Made by a program: the position numbers and the translations under genes
The notes under the pieces: generated by a model
The model's database searches: none
What the model saw: the letters and a program-made list of their open reading frames with translations, nothing else
What the model was told of the DNA's origin: nothing
In this document: piece by piece, positions 16,289 to 24,744 of the stretch
How the letters are laid out: each line of letters opens with the position of its first letter
Position numbering within the stretch: the first letter of the stretch is position 1
Source of the DNA: Actinobacteria bacterium QS_8_72_14
GTDB taxonomy: Bacteria > Actinomycetota > Nitriliruptoria > Euzebyales > Egibacteraceae
Direction: 5' to 3'
Assembly: GCA_003021615.1 (NCBI GenBank)
Contig: PXPH01000060.1
Span: 18,229 to 55,728, forward strand
DNA: 37,500 nucleotides

Positions 16289-17431
16289 TCAGGGTCGCTC
16301 GGTGGCCACGTGGAAGCCGCGGTCCTCCAGGGCCTGGCGGGCGGCGGCCGCGGCCGCCTCGCCGGCCAGCACCAGCAGCAGCCGACCCTGGCCGCCTTCG
16401 GGGGCGTGCTCGATGGTCACGTCCTCGATGTTGACCCCGGCGCCGCCCACCGTGGTGGTGACGTCGGCCAGCACGCCGGGGCGGTCCGGGATCGCCAGGT
16501 GTAGCTCGATCAGGGCGCCCTCGGGCACGGTCTTTCCCGGCAGCGCGCGTCGGGCGGAGCGCGCCGCGGCGAGCTCGTGGCGCAGACGCGCGTCGTCGGA
16601 CTTGATCAGGCTGGTGCGCAGCGCGTCGATGCGGTCGCGGTACTCGTCGAGCACCGCCACGATCGCGTCGCGGTTTTGCGCACAGACGTCCAGCCACAGG
16701 TCGGGGTTGGAGGCCGCTACGCGGGTGGCGTCGCGAAAGCCGCCGGCGGCCAGCAACAACAGCCCCGCGTGCTCGTCGCGGGCGCGGTCGGCGGCCAGGT
16801 TCATCAGGGTGGTGGCCGCCAGCTGGGGCAGGTGGCTGACGACAGCGACCAGCAGGTCGTGGCGCTGAGGAGCCACGGCGATGACGCGCGCGCCGATCGC
16901 GGCGATCATGCCGTGCAGCCGGCGGTAGGCCTGCGGGTCGGTGTGGGTGGTGGGCGTCAGCAGCCAGGTGGCGCCCACGAACAGCTCGGCCGACGCGGCC
17001 GCGGCGCCCGTCTCGGCGCTGCCGGCCATGGGGTGGCCACCGATCACGTGCACCTGCGCCGGCGCGGCGGCCTGCAGCAGCTCGACCACCCGGGTCTTGA
17101 CGCTGGCGGCGTCGGTCAGCACCGCCCCCGGCAACATCGCCGGACCCACCTCGGCGGCGACGGCGCCCACCGCCGAGGCCGGCACGGCCAGCCACACAAC
17201 CTCGGCGCCGGCGGCGGCCTCGGCCGCCGAGCTCGCCGGGTGGGTGACCGCCCCGGCCTCGACGGCCGCGTCGAGCTCGTCGGCGTCGACGTCGTAGCCG
17301 GTGATCTCGCGGGCCAGCCCGGCGCGCCTCACGGTCAGGCCGATGCTGGCACCCACCAGGCCGGTGCCGATCACTGCCACGCGCTGGGCGTGCGGGCCGG
17401 TGTCGTGGCCGGCGAGGTCGGGGTCGCTCAT
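16289..17431 (-). CDS. tyrA: Prephenate dehydrogenase with ACT domain
   Basis: This 380-residue enzyme converts prephenate to 4-hydroxyphenylpyruvate with NAD(P)+, the committed step to tyrosine. It has an N-terminal Rossmann fold (VAVIGTGLVGASIG), the substrate-site segment VIGGHPMAGSAETG, and the helical dehydrogenase domain with HDLLVAVVSHLPQ. A C-terminal ACT domain begins at about residue 305 (LHLAIPDRPGVLADV) and probably mediates feedback by an amino acid. ATG at 17431 overlaps the aroH stop as ATGA. Its position with aroH upstream and aroA downstream makes a short chorismate-to-tyrosine set. Confidence 0.95.
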   Translation of the reverse strand: MSDPDLAGHDTGPHAQRVAVIGTGLVGASIGLTVRRAGLAREITGYDVDADELDAAVEAGAVTHPASSAAEAAAGAEVVWLAVPASAVGAVAAEVGPAMLPGAVLTDAASVKTRVVELLQAAAPAQVHVIGGHPMAGSAETGAAAASAELFVGATWLLTPTTHTDPQAYRRLHGMIAAIGARVIAVAPQRHDLLVAVVSHLPQLAATTLMNLAADRARDEHAGLLLLAAGGFRDATRVAASNPDLWLDVCAQNRDAIVAVLDEYRDRIDALRTSLIKSDDARLRHELAAARSARRALPGKTVPEGALIELHLAIPDRPGVLADVTTTVGGAGVNIEDVTIEHAPEGGQGRLLLVLAGEAAAAAARQALEDRGFHVATERP

Positions 17432-17817
17432 TCCGGCAGGTCGCTGCGCAGCTGGCGGGCGCCACGCAGGTACGTGTGGCGCAGCTCGCCGCGCGGCGCC
17501 GGGCTGACCACGTGGGCTAGCACCCGCACGCAGCGCGCGATGTTGGAGTCGGACTCGATGCCCAGCTCGCGGGCGCACAGCATGGGCACGTCGGCGATGC
17601 CGGCGGCGCGCACGGCCGCGGCGGGAAACTCGCTGCGGATGTCGTCGGTAGCGGTAAACACCAGGCTGATCACGTCGTCGCTGGTCAGGCCGTTGCGCTC
17701 CAGCATCGTCGCCAGCAGCTCGCTGGTGCGGTGCAACACCTCGTCGCGGCAGTCCTCGTCGAGGGTCGTCGCCCCGCGCACGCCCGCCACGGCCGGCCGA
17801 TCGTCGTGGCTGCTCAC
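17428..17817 (-). CDS. aroH: Monofunctional chorismate mutase, AroH type
   Basis: This 129-residue protein belongs to the trimeric AroH class of chorismate mutase, which rearranges chorismate to prephenate. Diagnostic segments are VRGATT near the N-terminus, SLVFTATDDI, FPAAAVRAAG, the LCARELGIE stretch around the catalytic arginine, RCVRVLAHV, and HTYLRGARQLRSDL at the C-terminus. The length is standard. GTG at 17817 overlaps the rluB stop as GTGA, and its stop overlaps the tyrA start as ATGA, so expression with tyrA is probably coupled: AroH makes the prephenate that TyrA uses. Confidence 0.96.
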   Translation of the reverse strand: MSSHDDRPAVAGVRGATTLDEDCRDEVLHRTSELLATMLERNGLTSDDVISLVFTATDDIRSEFPAAAVRAAGIADVPMLCARELGIESDSNIARCVRVLAHVVSPAPRGELRHTYLRGARQLRSDLPE

Positions 17818-18572
17818 CGTGGGTGTCCTCCCTGCTGTCGGTCGAGGCCCACCGCGGCGTACAGCGCCCCGACCTCCTGGGAGGTCAGCGGGCGGAACTT
17901 GCCCTGAGCGATGGTGCCCAGCTCCAGCGGCCCCAGCCGCACCCGGGCCAGGCGCTGCACGCGCAGGTCCACCGCGCCCAACAGCCGGCGCACCTCGCGC
18001 TTGCGCCCGTCGACGACGCTGACCTCCACCAGCGCCTCCTCGTTGGAGGTGCCCGTCACGCGCGCCGACACGGCGCGGGCCTGGCCGTCGTTGAGCTCGA
18101 CGCCGGTGGTGAGCTGGCCCAGACGCGCCTTGGACGGCACGCCGCGCACGCGGGCCACATACGTCTTGGGCACCTCGAACGAGGGGTGGGCCAGCCGGTG
18201 GGCGAGCTCGCCGTCGTTGGTCAGCAGCAGCAGCCCCTCGGTGTCGCGATCGAGTCGCCCCACCGGGTACACGCGCGGATGGGCGGGCACGAGCTCGACG
18301 ACGGTGGGCCGTCCCTGGGGGTCGTCGGCAGTGGTGACCACATCGCGTGGCTTGTTCAGCAGCCAGTACACGAGGTCGGGGTTGGTGGGTATCCGCTCGC
18401 CGTCGACGGTGATGACGGACTGGCGGGGGTCGGCCTTGTCGCCGAGGGTCGCCGGGCGCCCGTCGACGGCCACCCGCGCGGCCAGCACCTTCTGCACGCG
18501 CTGGTGCCCGGTAAGGTCGCCGCCCGCGTGGGGCGTGGCGGCCCGCTCATGTCGTGGGTGGCTGGTGCCCAT
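17814..18572 (-). CDS. rluB: Pseudouridine synthase RluB-like, S4 domain damaged
   Basis: This enzyme of about 252 residues isomerises uridine in 23S rRNA. The catalytic domain is complete: LLNKPRDVVTT, VYPVGRLDRDTEGLLLLTNDG with the catalytic aspartate, KTYVARVRG, and VSVVDGRKREVRRLLGAV. The N-terminal S4 RNA-binding domain is cut short. RVQKVLAA is followed at once by RVAVDG, where relatives have about 16 more residues (AGVASRRxAEELI and so on). The junction is near 18476. The start is unclear. ATG at 18572 is in frame, but an ATG at 18550 forming ATGA with the scpB stop begins a plausible N-terminus (MSGPPRPTRAATLPG) in another frame, suggesting a further frameshift near 18500. Placement after scpB is standard. 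Confidence 0.9.
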   Translation of the reverse strand: MGTSHPRHERAATPHAGGDLTGHQRVQKVLAARVAVDGRPATLGDKADPRQSVITVDGERIPTNPDLVYWLLNKPRDVVTTADDPQGRPTVVELVPAHPRVYPVGRLDRDTEGLLLLTNDGELAHRLAHPSFEVPKTYVARVRGVPSKARLGQLTTGVELNDGQARAVSARVTGTSNEEALVEVSVVDGRKREVRRLLGAVDLRVQRLARVRLGPLELGTIAQGKFRPLTSQEVGALYAAVGLDRQQGGHPR

Positions 18573-19272
18573 CGTCGCTGTCGTGGGTCTCGGCAGTGGT
18601 CGCATCAGGCTCGGCCGCTGGGCCCGCGAGCTCGTCGGCCAGCGCGCCGAGGTCTTGCCGCGCGGCCTTGTAGCCGCCCTGCGGCGGCTCGGGCGGGGGT
18701 TCGCCGCCGGGGTCGAAATCCGGCAGCGCCGGCAGCTCGTCGAGGCTGGTCAACCCCAGCTGTTCCAAGAACGCAGCCGTGGTCCCGTACAGTAGCGGCT
18801 GGCCGGGCGACGGGTCGCGGCCCACCTCCTGGATCAAGCCCCGCTGGAGCAGCGAGCGCACGGCCCCGTCGGCGTCCACCCCGCGGATCTCGCCGACCTG
18901 GCCCCGGGTGACGGGCTGCTTGTAGGCGATGATCGCCAGCGTCTCCAGGGCCGCCTGGCTGATCTTGCCCGAGCGTCCGTGCTGGACGAACCGCTCCACG
19001 TAGGCGGCCATGGCCGGGTCGGTGTACAGCCGCCATCCCCCGCCGGCCTCGCGCAGCACGAAGCCGCGCTGCTGGTCGACGTAGTCGGCCCGCAACGCGC
19101 GCAACGCCTGCGCGACCTCCTCGTCGTCCACCTCCAGGACCCGAGCGAGGGTGCTTTGGGCCACGGGCTCCTCGGCGACCAGCAGCAGCGCCTCAAGGGC
19201 CCGGCCCAGGCGCGACGCCGGGCTCGCCGACGCTGGCGGCTGGCCCTGGGCGGCCTCCTCGGCGTCGGTCAC
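18547..19272 (-). CDS. scpB: Segregation and condensation protein B
   Basis: This 241-residue kleisin partner works with ScpA and SMC in chromosome condensation. Two winged-helix domains are visible. The first includes ALEALLLVAEEPVAQSTLARVL. The second includes KISQAALETLAIIAYKQPV, RGQVGEIRGVDADGAVRSLL and YGTTAAFLEQLGL, the family's best-conserved stretch. A proline- and acid-rich tail of about 65 residues is added at the C-terminus. GTG at 19272 reads TDAEEAAQG and would overlap a frame-corrected scpA stop as GTGA. The stop overlaps an ATG for rluB as ATGA. Confidence 0.95.
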   Translation of the reverse strand: MTDAEEAAQGQPPASASPASRLGRALEALLLVAEEPVAQSTLARVLEVDDEEVAQALRALRADYVDQQRGFVLREAGGGWRLYTDPAMAAYVERFVQHGRSGKISQAALETLAIIAYKQPVTRGQVGEIRGVDADGAVRSLLQRGLIQEVGRDPSPGQPLLYGTTAAFLEQLGLTSLDELPALPDFDPGGEPPPEPPQGGYKAARQDLGALADELAGPAAEPDATTAETHDSDDGHQPPTT

Positions 19273-20128
19273 GGGCGCTCCTCGGCGGTGTCGTCGGCCT
19301 CGGCGGTGTCGTCGGCCTCGGCGGTCCCCGCCGTCGACACGGCGGGCCCGAGCCGGCCAGCTCGGCGGCGAGCAGCGCCCCCTGCGAGGGAGGCACACCC
19401 AACGCCCAGCGCACCTGGACGTCGCCCAAGGAGTGGGCTTGGACCAAGTCGACCAGCTCCAGCTTGTACAGCTCCAGCAGCGACAGGAAGTGGACGATGA
19501 CCTCCACGCGGTGGCGACACCCCGCGCTCAGCTCGGCCAGCGTCGCGACACCCCCGGCGCGGGCGAGCTCGTCGACGACCATGCCGGCGGCCTCGCGCAC
19601 CGACAGCCGCACGGGCTGCAAATAGGAGGTGTCCACCGGTTCCTTTCCGGTCTCGGCCAGGGCCCGCGCGGCCAGCTCGGCCAGGCGCTGCGGGCTGACG
19701 CCGACGTGGGCCGGCGGGGGGGTGTCGCGGAAGCGCGGCTCGGGGCCCACGCGCCGCGGCACGAAGGCGGCGTGGTCAGCCAGCCGCTGGCCCAGCCACC
19801 CCGCCGCGTGCTTGAACGTGCGGTAGTCCAGCAGGCGGGCGTAGAGCAGGTCGCGCGCCTCGGTCGCCGACTCCTCGGCGTCGGGGTCCTGCTCGTCGGG
19901 CAGCAGCCGCGCCGCCTTGAGCTCCATGAGGGTGGCAGCGATCACCAAAAACTCGGTGGTCACCTCGAGGTCGAGCTCGGTCCATTGGCGCAGCACCGCC
20001 AGGTAGTCGTCGGTGATCTGGGCCAACGGCACGGTCCACACGTCGAGCTTGCGACGCGCGATCAGCTGCAGCAGCAGGTCGAAGGGGCCTTCGAAGCCCT
20101 CGATCGACACGGTGTAGCCGGTGGACAT
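19193..20128 (-). CDS. scpA: Segregation and condensation protein A, 3' frameshift
   Basis: This is the kleisin subunit of the SMC-ScpAB condensin. The N-terminus VSIEGFEGPFDLLLQLIARR is diagnostic, followed by DDYLAVLRQ, EFLVIAATLMELKAARLLP and a C-terminal winged helix (VEVIVHFLSLLELYKLELV). After LLAAELAGSGP the frame becomes arginine- and proline-rich and reads through the start of scpB to 19193. In another frame the same DNA encodes a natural acidic tail (AVSTAGTAEADDTAEAD) ending in TGA at 19269-19271, which would make a GTGA overlap with scpB. A one-base error or mutation near 19340-19365 therefore seems likely. An 18-base tandem repeat encodes this tail. ATG at 20128 is chosen from the conserved N-terminus; a GTG at 20209 is less likely. 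Confidence 0.9.
   Translation of the reverse strand: MSTGYTVSIEGFEGPFDLLLQLIARRKLDVWTVPLAQITDDYLAVLRQWTELDLEVTTEFLVIAATLMELKAARLLPDEQDPDAEESATEARDLLYARLLDYRTFKHAAGWLGQRLADHAAFVPRRVGPEPRFRDTPPPAHVGVSPQRLAELAARALAETGKEPVDTSYLQPVRLSVREAAGMVVDELARAGGVATLAELSAGCRHRVEVIVHFLSLLELYKLELVDLVQAHSLGDVQVRWALGVPPSQGALLAAELAGSGPPCRRRGPPRPTTPPRPTTPPRSARDRRRGGRPGPAASVGEPGVAPGPGP
19282..19325. repeat. 18-bp tandem repeat in scpA tail, 2.4 copies
   Basis: The unit TCGGCGGTGTCGTCGGCC repeats at 19282-19299 and 19300-19317, with a partial third copy. In the frame-corrected scpA tail it encodes the repeated peptide TAEADD. Copy number may vary and could promote slippage near the frameshift. Confidence 0.85.
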
Positions 20129-20245
20129 ACCGCTGGGCAGTGTAAAGCGGCGTCCCGGGCCCACCGCCGGTCCGCCACGCCCGGCGGGCGGCGGGCGCAA
20201 ACGGGCCACGACCGGCGCGGCCCGGGGCCGGGCCAGGGGCCTCGG

Positions 20246-21637
20246 TCAGACCACGGCGTGGACTAACGGCGGCGGCGTGACCGGCTGCTCACCGACCTCC
20301 ACCGCGGCGCCTAACGCCGCCACGGCCTGGTCGGCGGCCACCGGGTCGCGAGCGTGGACGGTCGCCAGCACCTGGCCGGCCTCGACCGCGTCGCCCACCC
20401 CGGCGTGGACCACCACCCCCACGGCCGGGTCGACGGGCTCGCCCTTGCGAGCCCGCCCGGCGCCCAGGTGGGCGGCGCACGCGCCCACCGCCCGCGCGTT
20501 CACCCGCTGGACCACGCCGGCGGCCTGGGCGGTGACCGGTCGCTGCACGGGGGCGCGGGCTAGCACCGCGTCGGGTGCTGCCACCACCCGCGGGTCGCCG
20601 CCCTGGGCCTTGACCATGGCCTCCAGGCGCTCGGCGGCCTCGCCGTCGGCCCAACGGCGGACCAGCTCGGCGCGCGCGGCGGCGACGGCCTCGTCGTCGG
20701 CGGGGCGCCCCGCGCGGCCACACGCCACCACATGGCTGGCCAGCTCCAGGGCCACCGAGGCCAGCCGCGGCGGGCGCTGAGTGAGATCGGGCGGGTGGGT
20801 CAACAGCCGGGCGCACTCGGCCACCTCCAGGGCGTTGCCCACTGCCGAGCCCAGCGGCTGGTCCATGTCGGTCACCAGCGCCCGGCTGACCCGCCCCTCC
20901 CCCACCCCGAGGGCCACGCACCACCGAGCGAGGTCGTCGGCGGCGGCGACGTCGGTCACAAACGCCCCCTGGCCGACCTTGACGTCCAGCACGATCGTGG
21001 GCGCGCCCGCCGCCAGCTTCTTGCTCATGACGCTGGCGGCGATCAGCGCCGGCGACTCGACCGTGGCGGTCTCGTCACGCAGGGCGTAGAGCGCGGCGTC
21101 GGCCGGCACCAGCCGCGGCGACTGCGCCGCCACCACGCACCCGGCCCGTGCCGCGACGCCCAGCGCCTCATCGGGGCCCAGATCGGCGCGCAGGTCGGCC
21201 ACAGCCTCGAGCTTGTCGATCGTGCCGCCGGTGTGGCCCAGCCCACGGCCGGCCAGCTTGACCATGGTGGCCCCCGCGGCGGCCACCAGCGGCGCCACCA
21301 ACAGGGTCGTGGCGTCGGCCACGCCGCCGGTCGAGTGTTTGTCGACCACCGGCGCCGGCAGGTGGCTCACGTCCAGCGTGTCGCCGCTGTCGACCAGCAC
21401 CCGCGTCAACGCGCCGGCCTCGGCCTCGCTGAAGCCTCGACATACCCCGGCCATCAGCAACGCCGCCATGTGCGCCTCGGAGACCTCGCCGGGCCCCGGC
21501 CCGCCGCGGTCGTCGGCACGACCTCGCAGGGTGGCAAGATAGCCCCGAACCATCCAGCCCAGCGCGGCCTCGTCCAGCTCGGCCCCGTCGCGTTTGGCGG
21601 CCACGAGGTCCACCGCCCCTCGCAGGCCCGCGCTCAC
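20246..21637 (-). CDS. deoA: Pyrimidine-nucleoside/thymidine phosphorylase
   Basis: This 463-residue enzyme splits thymidine or other pyrimidine nucleosides with phosphate, in nucleoside salvage. The glycosyltransferase-family signature is present: [33 protein letters not shown] and [21 protein letters not shown] (phosphate and pyrimidine sites). The C-terminal beta-rich domain ends in [18 protein letters not shown] at 21637 overlaps the xerD stop as GTGA. Its place between xerD and scpA is not the mycobacterial order, so it is an insertion relative to that. Specificity (thymidine only or broad) cannot be decided. No damage is visible. Confidence 0.93.
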   Translation of the reverse strand: MSAGLRGAVDLVAAKRDGAELDEAALGWMVRGYLATLRGRADDRGGPGPGEVSEAHMAALLMAGVCRGFSEAEAGALTRVLVDSGDTLDVSHLPAPVVDKHSTGGVADATTLLVAPLVAAAGATMVKLAGRGLGHTGGTIDKLEAVADLRADLGPDEALGVAARAGCVVAAQSPRLVPADAALYALRDETATVESPALIAASVMSKKLAAGAPTIVLDVKVGQGAFVTDVAAADDLARWCVALGVGEGRVSRALVTDMDQPLGSAVGNALEVAECARLLTHPPDLTQRPPRLASVALELASHVVACGRAGRPADDEAVAAARAELVRRWADGEAAERLEAMVKAQGGDPRVVAAPDAVLARAPVQRPVTAQAAGVVQRVNARAVGACAAHLGAGRARKGEPVDPAVGVVVHAGVGDAVEAGQVLATVHARDPVAADQAVAALGAAVEVGEQPVTPPPLVHAVV

Positions 21638-22589
21638 CGCCAGCCCTGCCGCGGCGGCGCGTCGTCGTCGTCGGCGGTGATGTCGTCGCCGGCGACCCCC
21701 ACGGTGTCGTCACCCGAGCCCGAGCGCGGGTGGGCGAGGTCGTAAACGGCACGCAGCCGCGTGTCGGTCACGCGCGTGTAGACCTGGGTCGTGCGCACGC
21801 TGGCGTGGCCCAGCAGCTCTTGGACCACCCGCACGTCGGCGCCGCCCTCCAGCAGGTGGGTGGCGAAGCTGTGGCGCAGCGTGTGGGGGCTCACCCGCCC
21901 GGCCAGCCCCGCGCGCTCGGCGTAGCGGGTCAACACCTTCCACGCCCCTTGGCGGGTCAGCCGCCCACCGCGCTGGTTGAGCATCAGCGCCGCGCCGTGG
22001 GGGCACAGGCCGGGACGCCCCCGCACCCGCCAGCCGTCCACGGCTTCGGCCGCCACCCGTCCCAGGGGCACGAAGCGCTCACGCCCGCCCTTGCCGCGAG
22101 CGCGGACCACGCGCTGGTGGGTATCGACGTCGTCGACATCCAGGCCGACCAGCTCCGAGATGCGCAGGCCGCAGGCGTACAGCAATTCCAGCATCGCCCG
22201 GTCGCGCAAGGCGCCGGGCTCGTCGCCGACGGGGGCTGCCAGCAGCCGCTCGACCTCGGCCAGCGTCAACGCCTTGGGCAGGGGGCGCTCGCCCCGCGGG
22301 CCGGCCAGCTCGCGGGCCGGGTCGTCGCGGGCCAGTCCCTCGGTGAGCAGAAACCGGTGCAGCCCGCGCACCGCCACGAGCGTGCGCGCCACAGGTCGTC
22401 GCGGTCCGCGTCGACGGGGCTGGCCAGCTGCGCCTGTTGCAGATAGACCCCATACAGCGAGAGGTCGCGGCGATAGGCCGCCAGGCTGTTGGCCGACAAC
22501 CCCCGTTCGATGCGCAGCTGGTCCAAAAACCGGTCGGCGTGGCAGGGAAGCGGGGCGGCGCCGTCGTCGGATCCCACGCTGGCCGTCAT
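21634..22589 (-). pseudogene. xerD: Tyrosine recombinase XerD, reading frame interrupted
   Basis: This is the chromosome-dimer-resolving site-specific recombinase, split between two frames. The N-terminal part starts at ATG 22589 and reads [19 protein letters not shown], then [11 protein letters not shown], the core-binding domain. It ends around DADRDDL near 22400. The C-terminal part, in another frame from about 22392, reads [19 protein letters not shown] and contains the whole catalytic domain: RISELVGL with the first catalytic Arg, [47 protein letters not shown] with the nucleophile Tyr. About 20 residues normally present at the junction are also missing. So a deletion that is not a multiple of three has occurred, or sequence was lost. 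Four bases separate it from ald. Confidence 0.88.
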
Positions 22590-22593
22590 GGCC

Positions 22594-23709
22594 TCATGCC
22601 CAAGCCTGGCGCAGGGGCGTGTGCGTGTGGCCGTGGGCTTGAGCGACCCCGGCCTCGGTGACCGCCCCCTCGGTGACGTTGACGCCCTCGGCAAAGCCCT
22701 CGTCGGCCAAAAGGGCGGGCCGCACGCCGTGATCGGCCAGCCGCTGGACGTAGGGCAGCGTGGCGTTGGTCAGGGCGTAGGTGGCGGTGCGCGGCATCGC
22801 CCCGGGCATGTTGCCCACCGCGTAGTGGACGACCCCGTGGGCGCGGAAGGTGGGCTCGTCGTGGGTGGTCACGTGGCTGGTGGCCACACAGCCACCCTGG
22901 TCGATGGAGATGTCGATGACCCCCGCATGGCGGGGCATGGACTCGACCATGGCCTCGGTGAGCACCACCGGCGCCCGGGCGCCGGGCACGAGCACGGCCC
23001 CGATCACCAGGTCGGCGGCGGCAACTTGCTCCTCCAGGGTCAGGCGATTGCTGGTCAGGGTGCGCAGGCGCCCGTGGCGCCACCGGTCGATGTCGCGCAG
23101 GCGCTCCACGTCCACATCGAGCACGCTTACGTCGGCGCCCATGCCAGTGGCGACGGCGGCGGCGTGGCTGCCGGCCGAGCCGGCGCCGATGACCACCACG
23201 TGAGCGGGGATGACCCCCGCCACACCGCCCATGAGCACCCCGCGGCCGCCGGCGGGCGCGGCCAGCAGCTGGGCACCGACCTGGGCGGCCATGCGCCCGG
23301 CGATCTCGCTCATGGGCGCCAGCAGCACCAGCCCACCGTCGGGCCCGCGCACCGTCTCGTAGGCCACGGCGGTGCAGCCGGACTCGGCCAGCGCGTCGGT
23401 CAGCTCCTTGGAGGCGGCCAGGTGCAAAAACGTGAACAGGGTCAGGTCGCGGCGAAAAAAGCGGTACTCGTCGGGCGTGGGCTCCTTGACCTTCAGCACG
23501 AGCTCGGCGTCGCCCCAGGCCGTGTCGGCGTCGTCGACGATCCGGGCGCCGGCGCGGGCGTAGTCGGCGTCGGCCAGGCTGGAGCCCAGGCCGGCACCGG
23601 CCTGGACCAGCACCTCGTGGCCGGTCAGCCGCAGCTCGCGCACGCCCGCCGGCGTGATCGCCACCCGGTGCTCGGCGCGCTTGACCTCGGCGGGAACCCC
23701 GATGTGCAT
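22594..23709 (-). CDS. ald: Alanine dehydrogenase
   Basis: This 371-residue NAD-dependent enzyme interconverts L-alanine and pyruvate plus ammonia. The N-terminus HIGVPAEVKRAEHRVAITPAG and KVKEPTPDEY are typical, with the substrate-site histidine in TFLHLAASKEL. The Rossmann fold is GVIPAHVVVIGAGSAG, followed by DLVIGAVLVPGARAP and VHYAVGNMPGAMPRTATYAL. The C-terminus AHGHTHTPL is histidine-rich. ATG at 23709 has GAAAGG upstream. The gene is intact. It is likely the first gene of the transcript leading into xerD. A 20-base direct repeat containing CATAAT lies about 75 bases upstream. Confidence 0.96.
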   Translation of the reverse strand: MHIGVPAEVKRAEHRVAITPAGVRELRLTGHEVLVQAGAGLGSSLADADYARAGARIVDDADTAWGDAELVLKVKEPTPDEYRFFRRDLTLFTFLHLAASKELTDALAESGCTAVAYETVRGPDGGLVLLAPMSEIAGRMAAQVGAQLLAAPAGGRGVLMGGVAGVIPAHVVVIGAGSAGSHAAAVATGMGADVSVLDVDVERLRDIDRWRHGRLRTLTSNRLTLEEQVAAADLVIGAVLVPGARAPVVLTEAMVESMPRHAGVIDISIDQGGCVATSHVTTHDEPTFRAHGVVHYAVGNMPGAMPRTATYALTNATLPYVQRLADHGVRPALLADEGFAEGVNVTEGAVTEAGVAQAHGHTHTPLRQAWA

Positions 23710-23784
23710 CCACGGCCTTTCGTTCGCAGGGCCCAGGCGTCCCGCGAGGGCGGGCCGCCCCCTGGCGCCACCCGGGAGTCTACC

Positions 23785-23824
23785 GATTATGGCTGCGAGC
23801 GGGGGATTATGGCTGCTGGCGGGA
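23785..23824. repeat. 20-bp tandem direct repeat upstream of ald
   Basis: GATTATGGCTGCGAGCGGGG (23785-23804) is followed by GATTATGGCTGCTGGCGGGA (23805-23824). On the minus strand this gives two copies of GCAGCCATAATC, unusually AT-rich for this region. The second copy holds the Nudix gene stop. CATAAT resembles a -10 element facing ald, so the repeat may be a promoter or operator. Confidence 0.6.
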
Positions 23825-24336
23825 GTCGGACCGGCGCTCGGCGAGCAGCAGGCCCGCCACCGTCTTGGCGTCGGCCCGGTCGCTGGCGACCACCTCGGCG
23901 ATGGCCACGCCCAAGCCCAGCCGCACCACGGCCATTGCGGCCTCCTCGGCCTCGGAGGCAAACCCTTCGGGGGCCTCCTTCTGGCTCAGCCCGGTGGCCA
24001 AGTAGATCGTCGTGAGCTCGTCGGTCCAGCCCGCCGAGTTCGCCATCGTCACCAGGGGGGTCAACCCGACCGCGCCCAGCCCGACTTCCTCGGCCAGCTC
24101 GCGGCGGGCGGTGGCCCAAGGGGGCTCACGAGGACCTCGCCGGCCACCGGATGGCGGTACTGGCGCAGCAACGTCACGGTGCCGTCCTCGTGCAGCGGCA
24201 CCACCGCCGCCGCATCGAGGTGCTCGACGACCTCGCGGGCCGACTCGGTGCCGTCGGGAAACCGCACCTGGTCGATGCGCACCCGTGACAGGTGGCCCGC
24301 GTAGACCAGGTCGCTGTCAGCGACGGTGACCTTCAC
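23807..24336 (-). pseudogene. Nudix hydrolase (ADP-ribose pyrophosphatase-like), frameshifted
   Basis: The N-terminal frame (GTG at 24336) reads VVEHLDAAAVVPLHEDGTV and TLLRQYRHPVAGEVL, typical of ADP-ribose pyrophosphatases. It then leaves the correct frame and stops at 24061. A second frame resumes as GEPPWATARRELAEEVGLG and runs to a TAA at 23807 (TIYLATGLSQKEAPEGF). The second half of the Nudix box (REx2EExGL) is present, but the first half with its glycine and the preceding ELPAGKxD segment is missing. A deletion of about 30-40 bases that broke the frame therefore lies near 24125. This gene corresponds by position to Rv1700, between pyrG and xerD. As written it would not be active. Confidence 0.85.
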
Positions 24337-24351
24337 CAGCGTCGGCCTTTC

Positions 24352-24726
24352 TCAGGCGACCGGGGCGCCGGGCTCGACGCCGGGGTCCACGCCCAGCAGG
24401 CACACGGTCCCGTCGGGCTGGAGCCCACCCAGCACCAGAAACTCGCTGACAAAGCCAGCGATGCGCTTGTGGCCCAAGTTGATGGCGCCCACCACGAACC
24501 GACCCAGCAGCTCGTCGCGGCGGTAGTTGGTGATCTGGGCGCTGGTGCGCAGCTCTCCGACCGCGGGACCGAAGTCGACGGTCAGCTTCCACGACGGCGT
24601 GCGGGCCTCGGGGAACTCAGCCACCTCCACCACGCGGCCCACGCGCAAATCCAGCGCGGCCAGCGTGGCCGGATCGACCGGCTGCGAGCGCGGCAGCGCC
24701 GCGGGGGCATGCGGACCAGTGCTCAT
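24352..24726 (-). CDS. csaA: CsaA-like tRNA-binding-domain protein
   Basis: This 124-residue protein consists of one OB-fold tRNA-binding domain, as in CsaA, the C-terminal domain of MetRS and EMAPII. The conserved pattern is clear: ALDLRVGRVVEVAEFPEAR, WKLTVDFGP, SAQITNYRRDELLGRFVVGA, NLGHKRIAGFVSEFLVLGG, then a PGVEPGAPVA end. In Bacillus CsaA acts as a chaperone linked to protein export; whether this one does is unknown. ATG at 24726 is chosen by homology. Upstream the same frame stays open through an 18-base repeat encoding PRADPT copies, which is unlikely to be translated. It lies 15 bases before the Nudix gene. Confidence 0.9.
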   Translation of the reverse strand: MSTGPHAPAALPRSQPVDPATLAALDLRVGRVVEVAEFPEARTPSWKLTVDFGPAVGELRTSAQITNYRRDELLGRFVVGAINLGHKRIAGFVSEFLVLGGLQPDGTVCLLGVDPGVEPGAPVA

Positions 24727-24744
24727 CGGCGACGGGCTCCTTGA

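Noticed and set aside
22489-24015. 508-codon plus-strand frame opposite ald
   Set aside because: Antisense to the well-conserved ald gene; the composition is that of a shadow frame.
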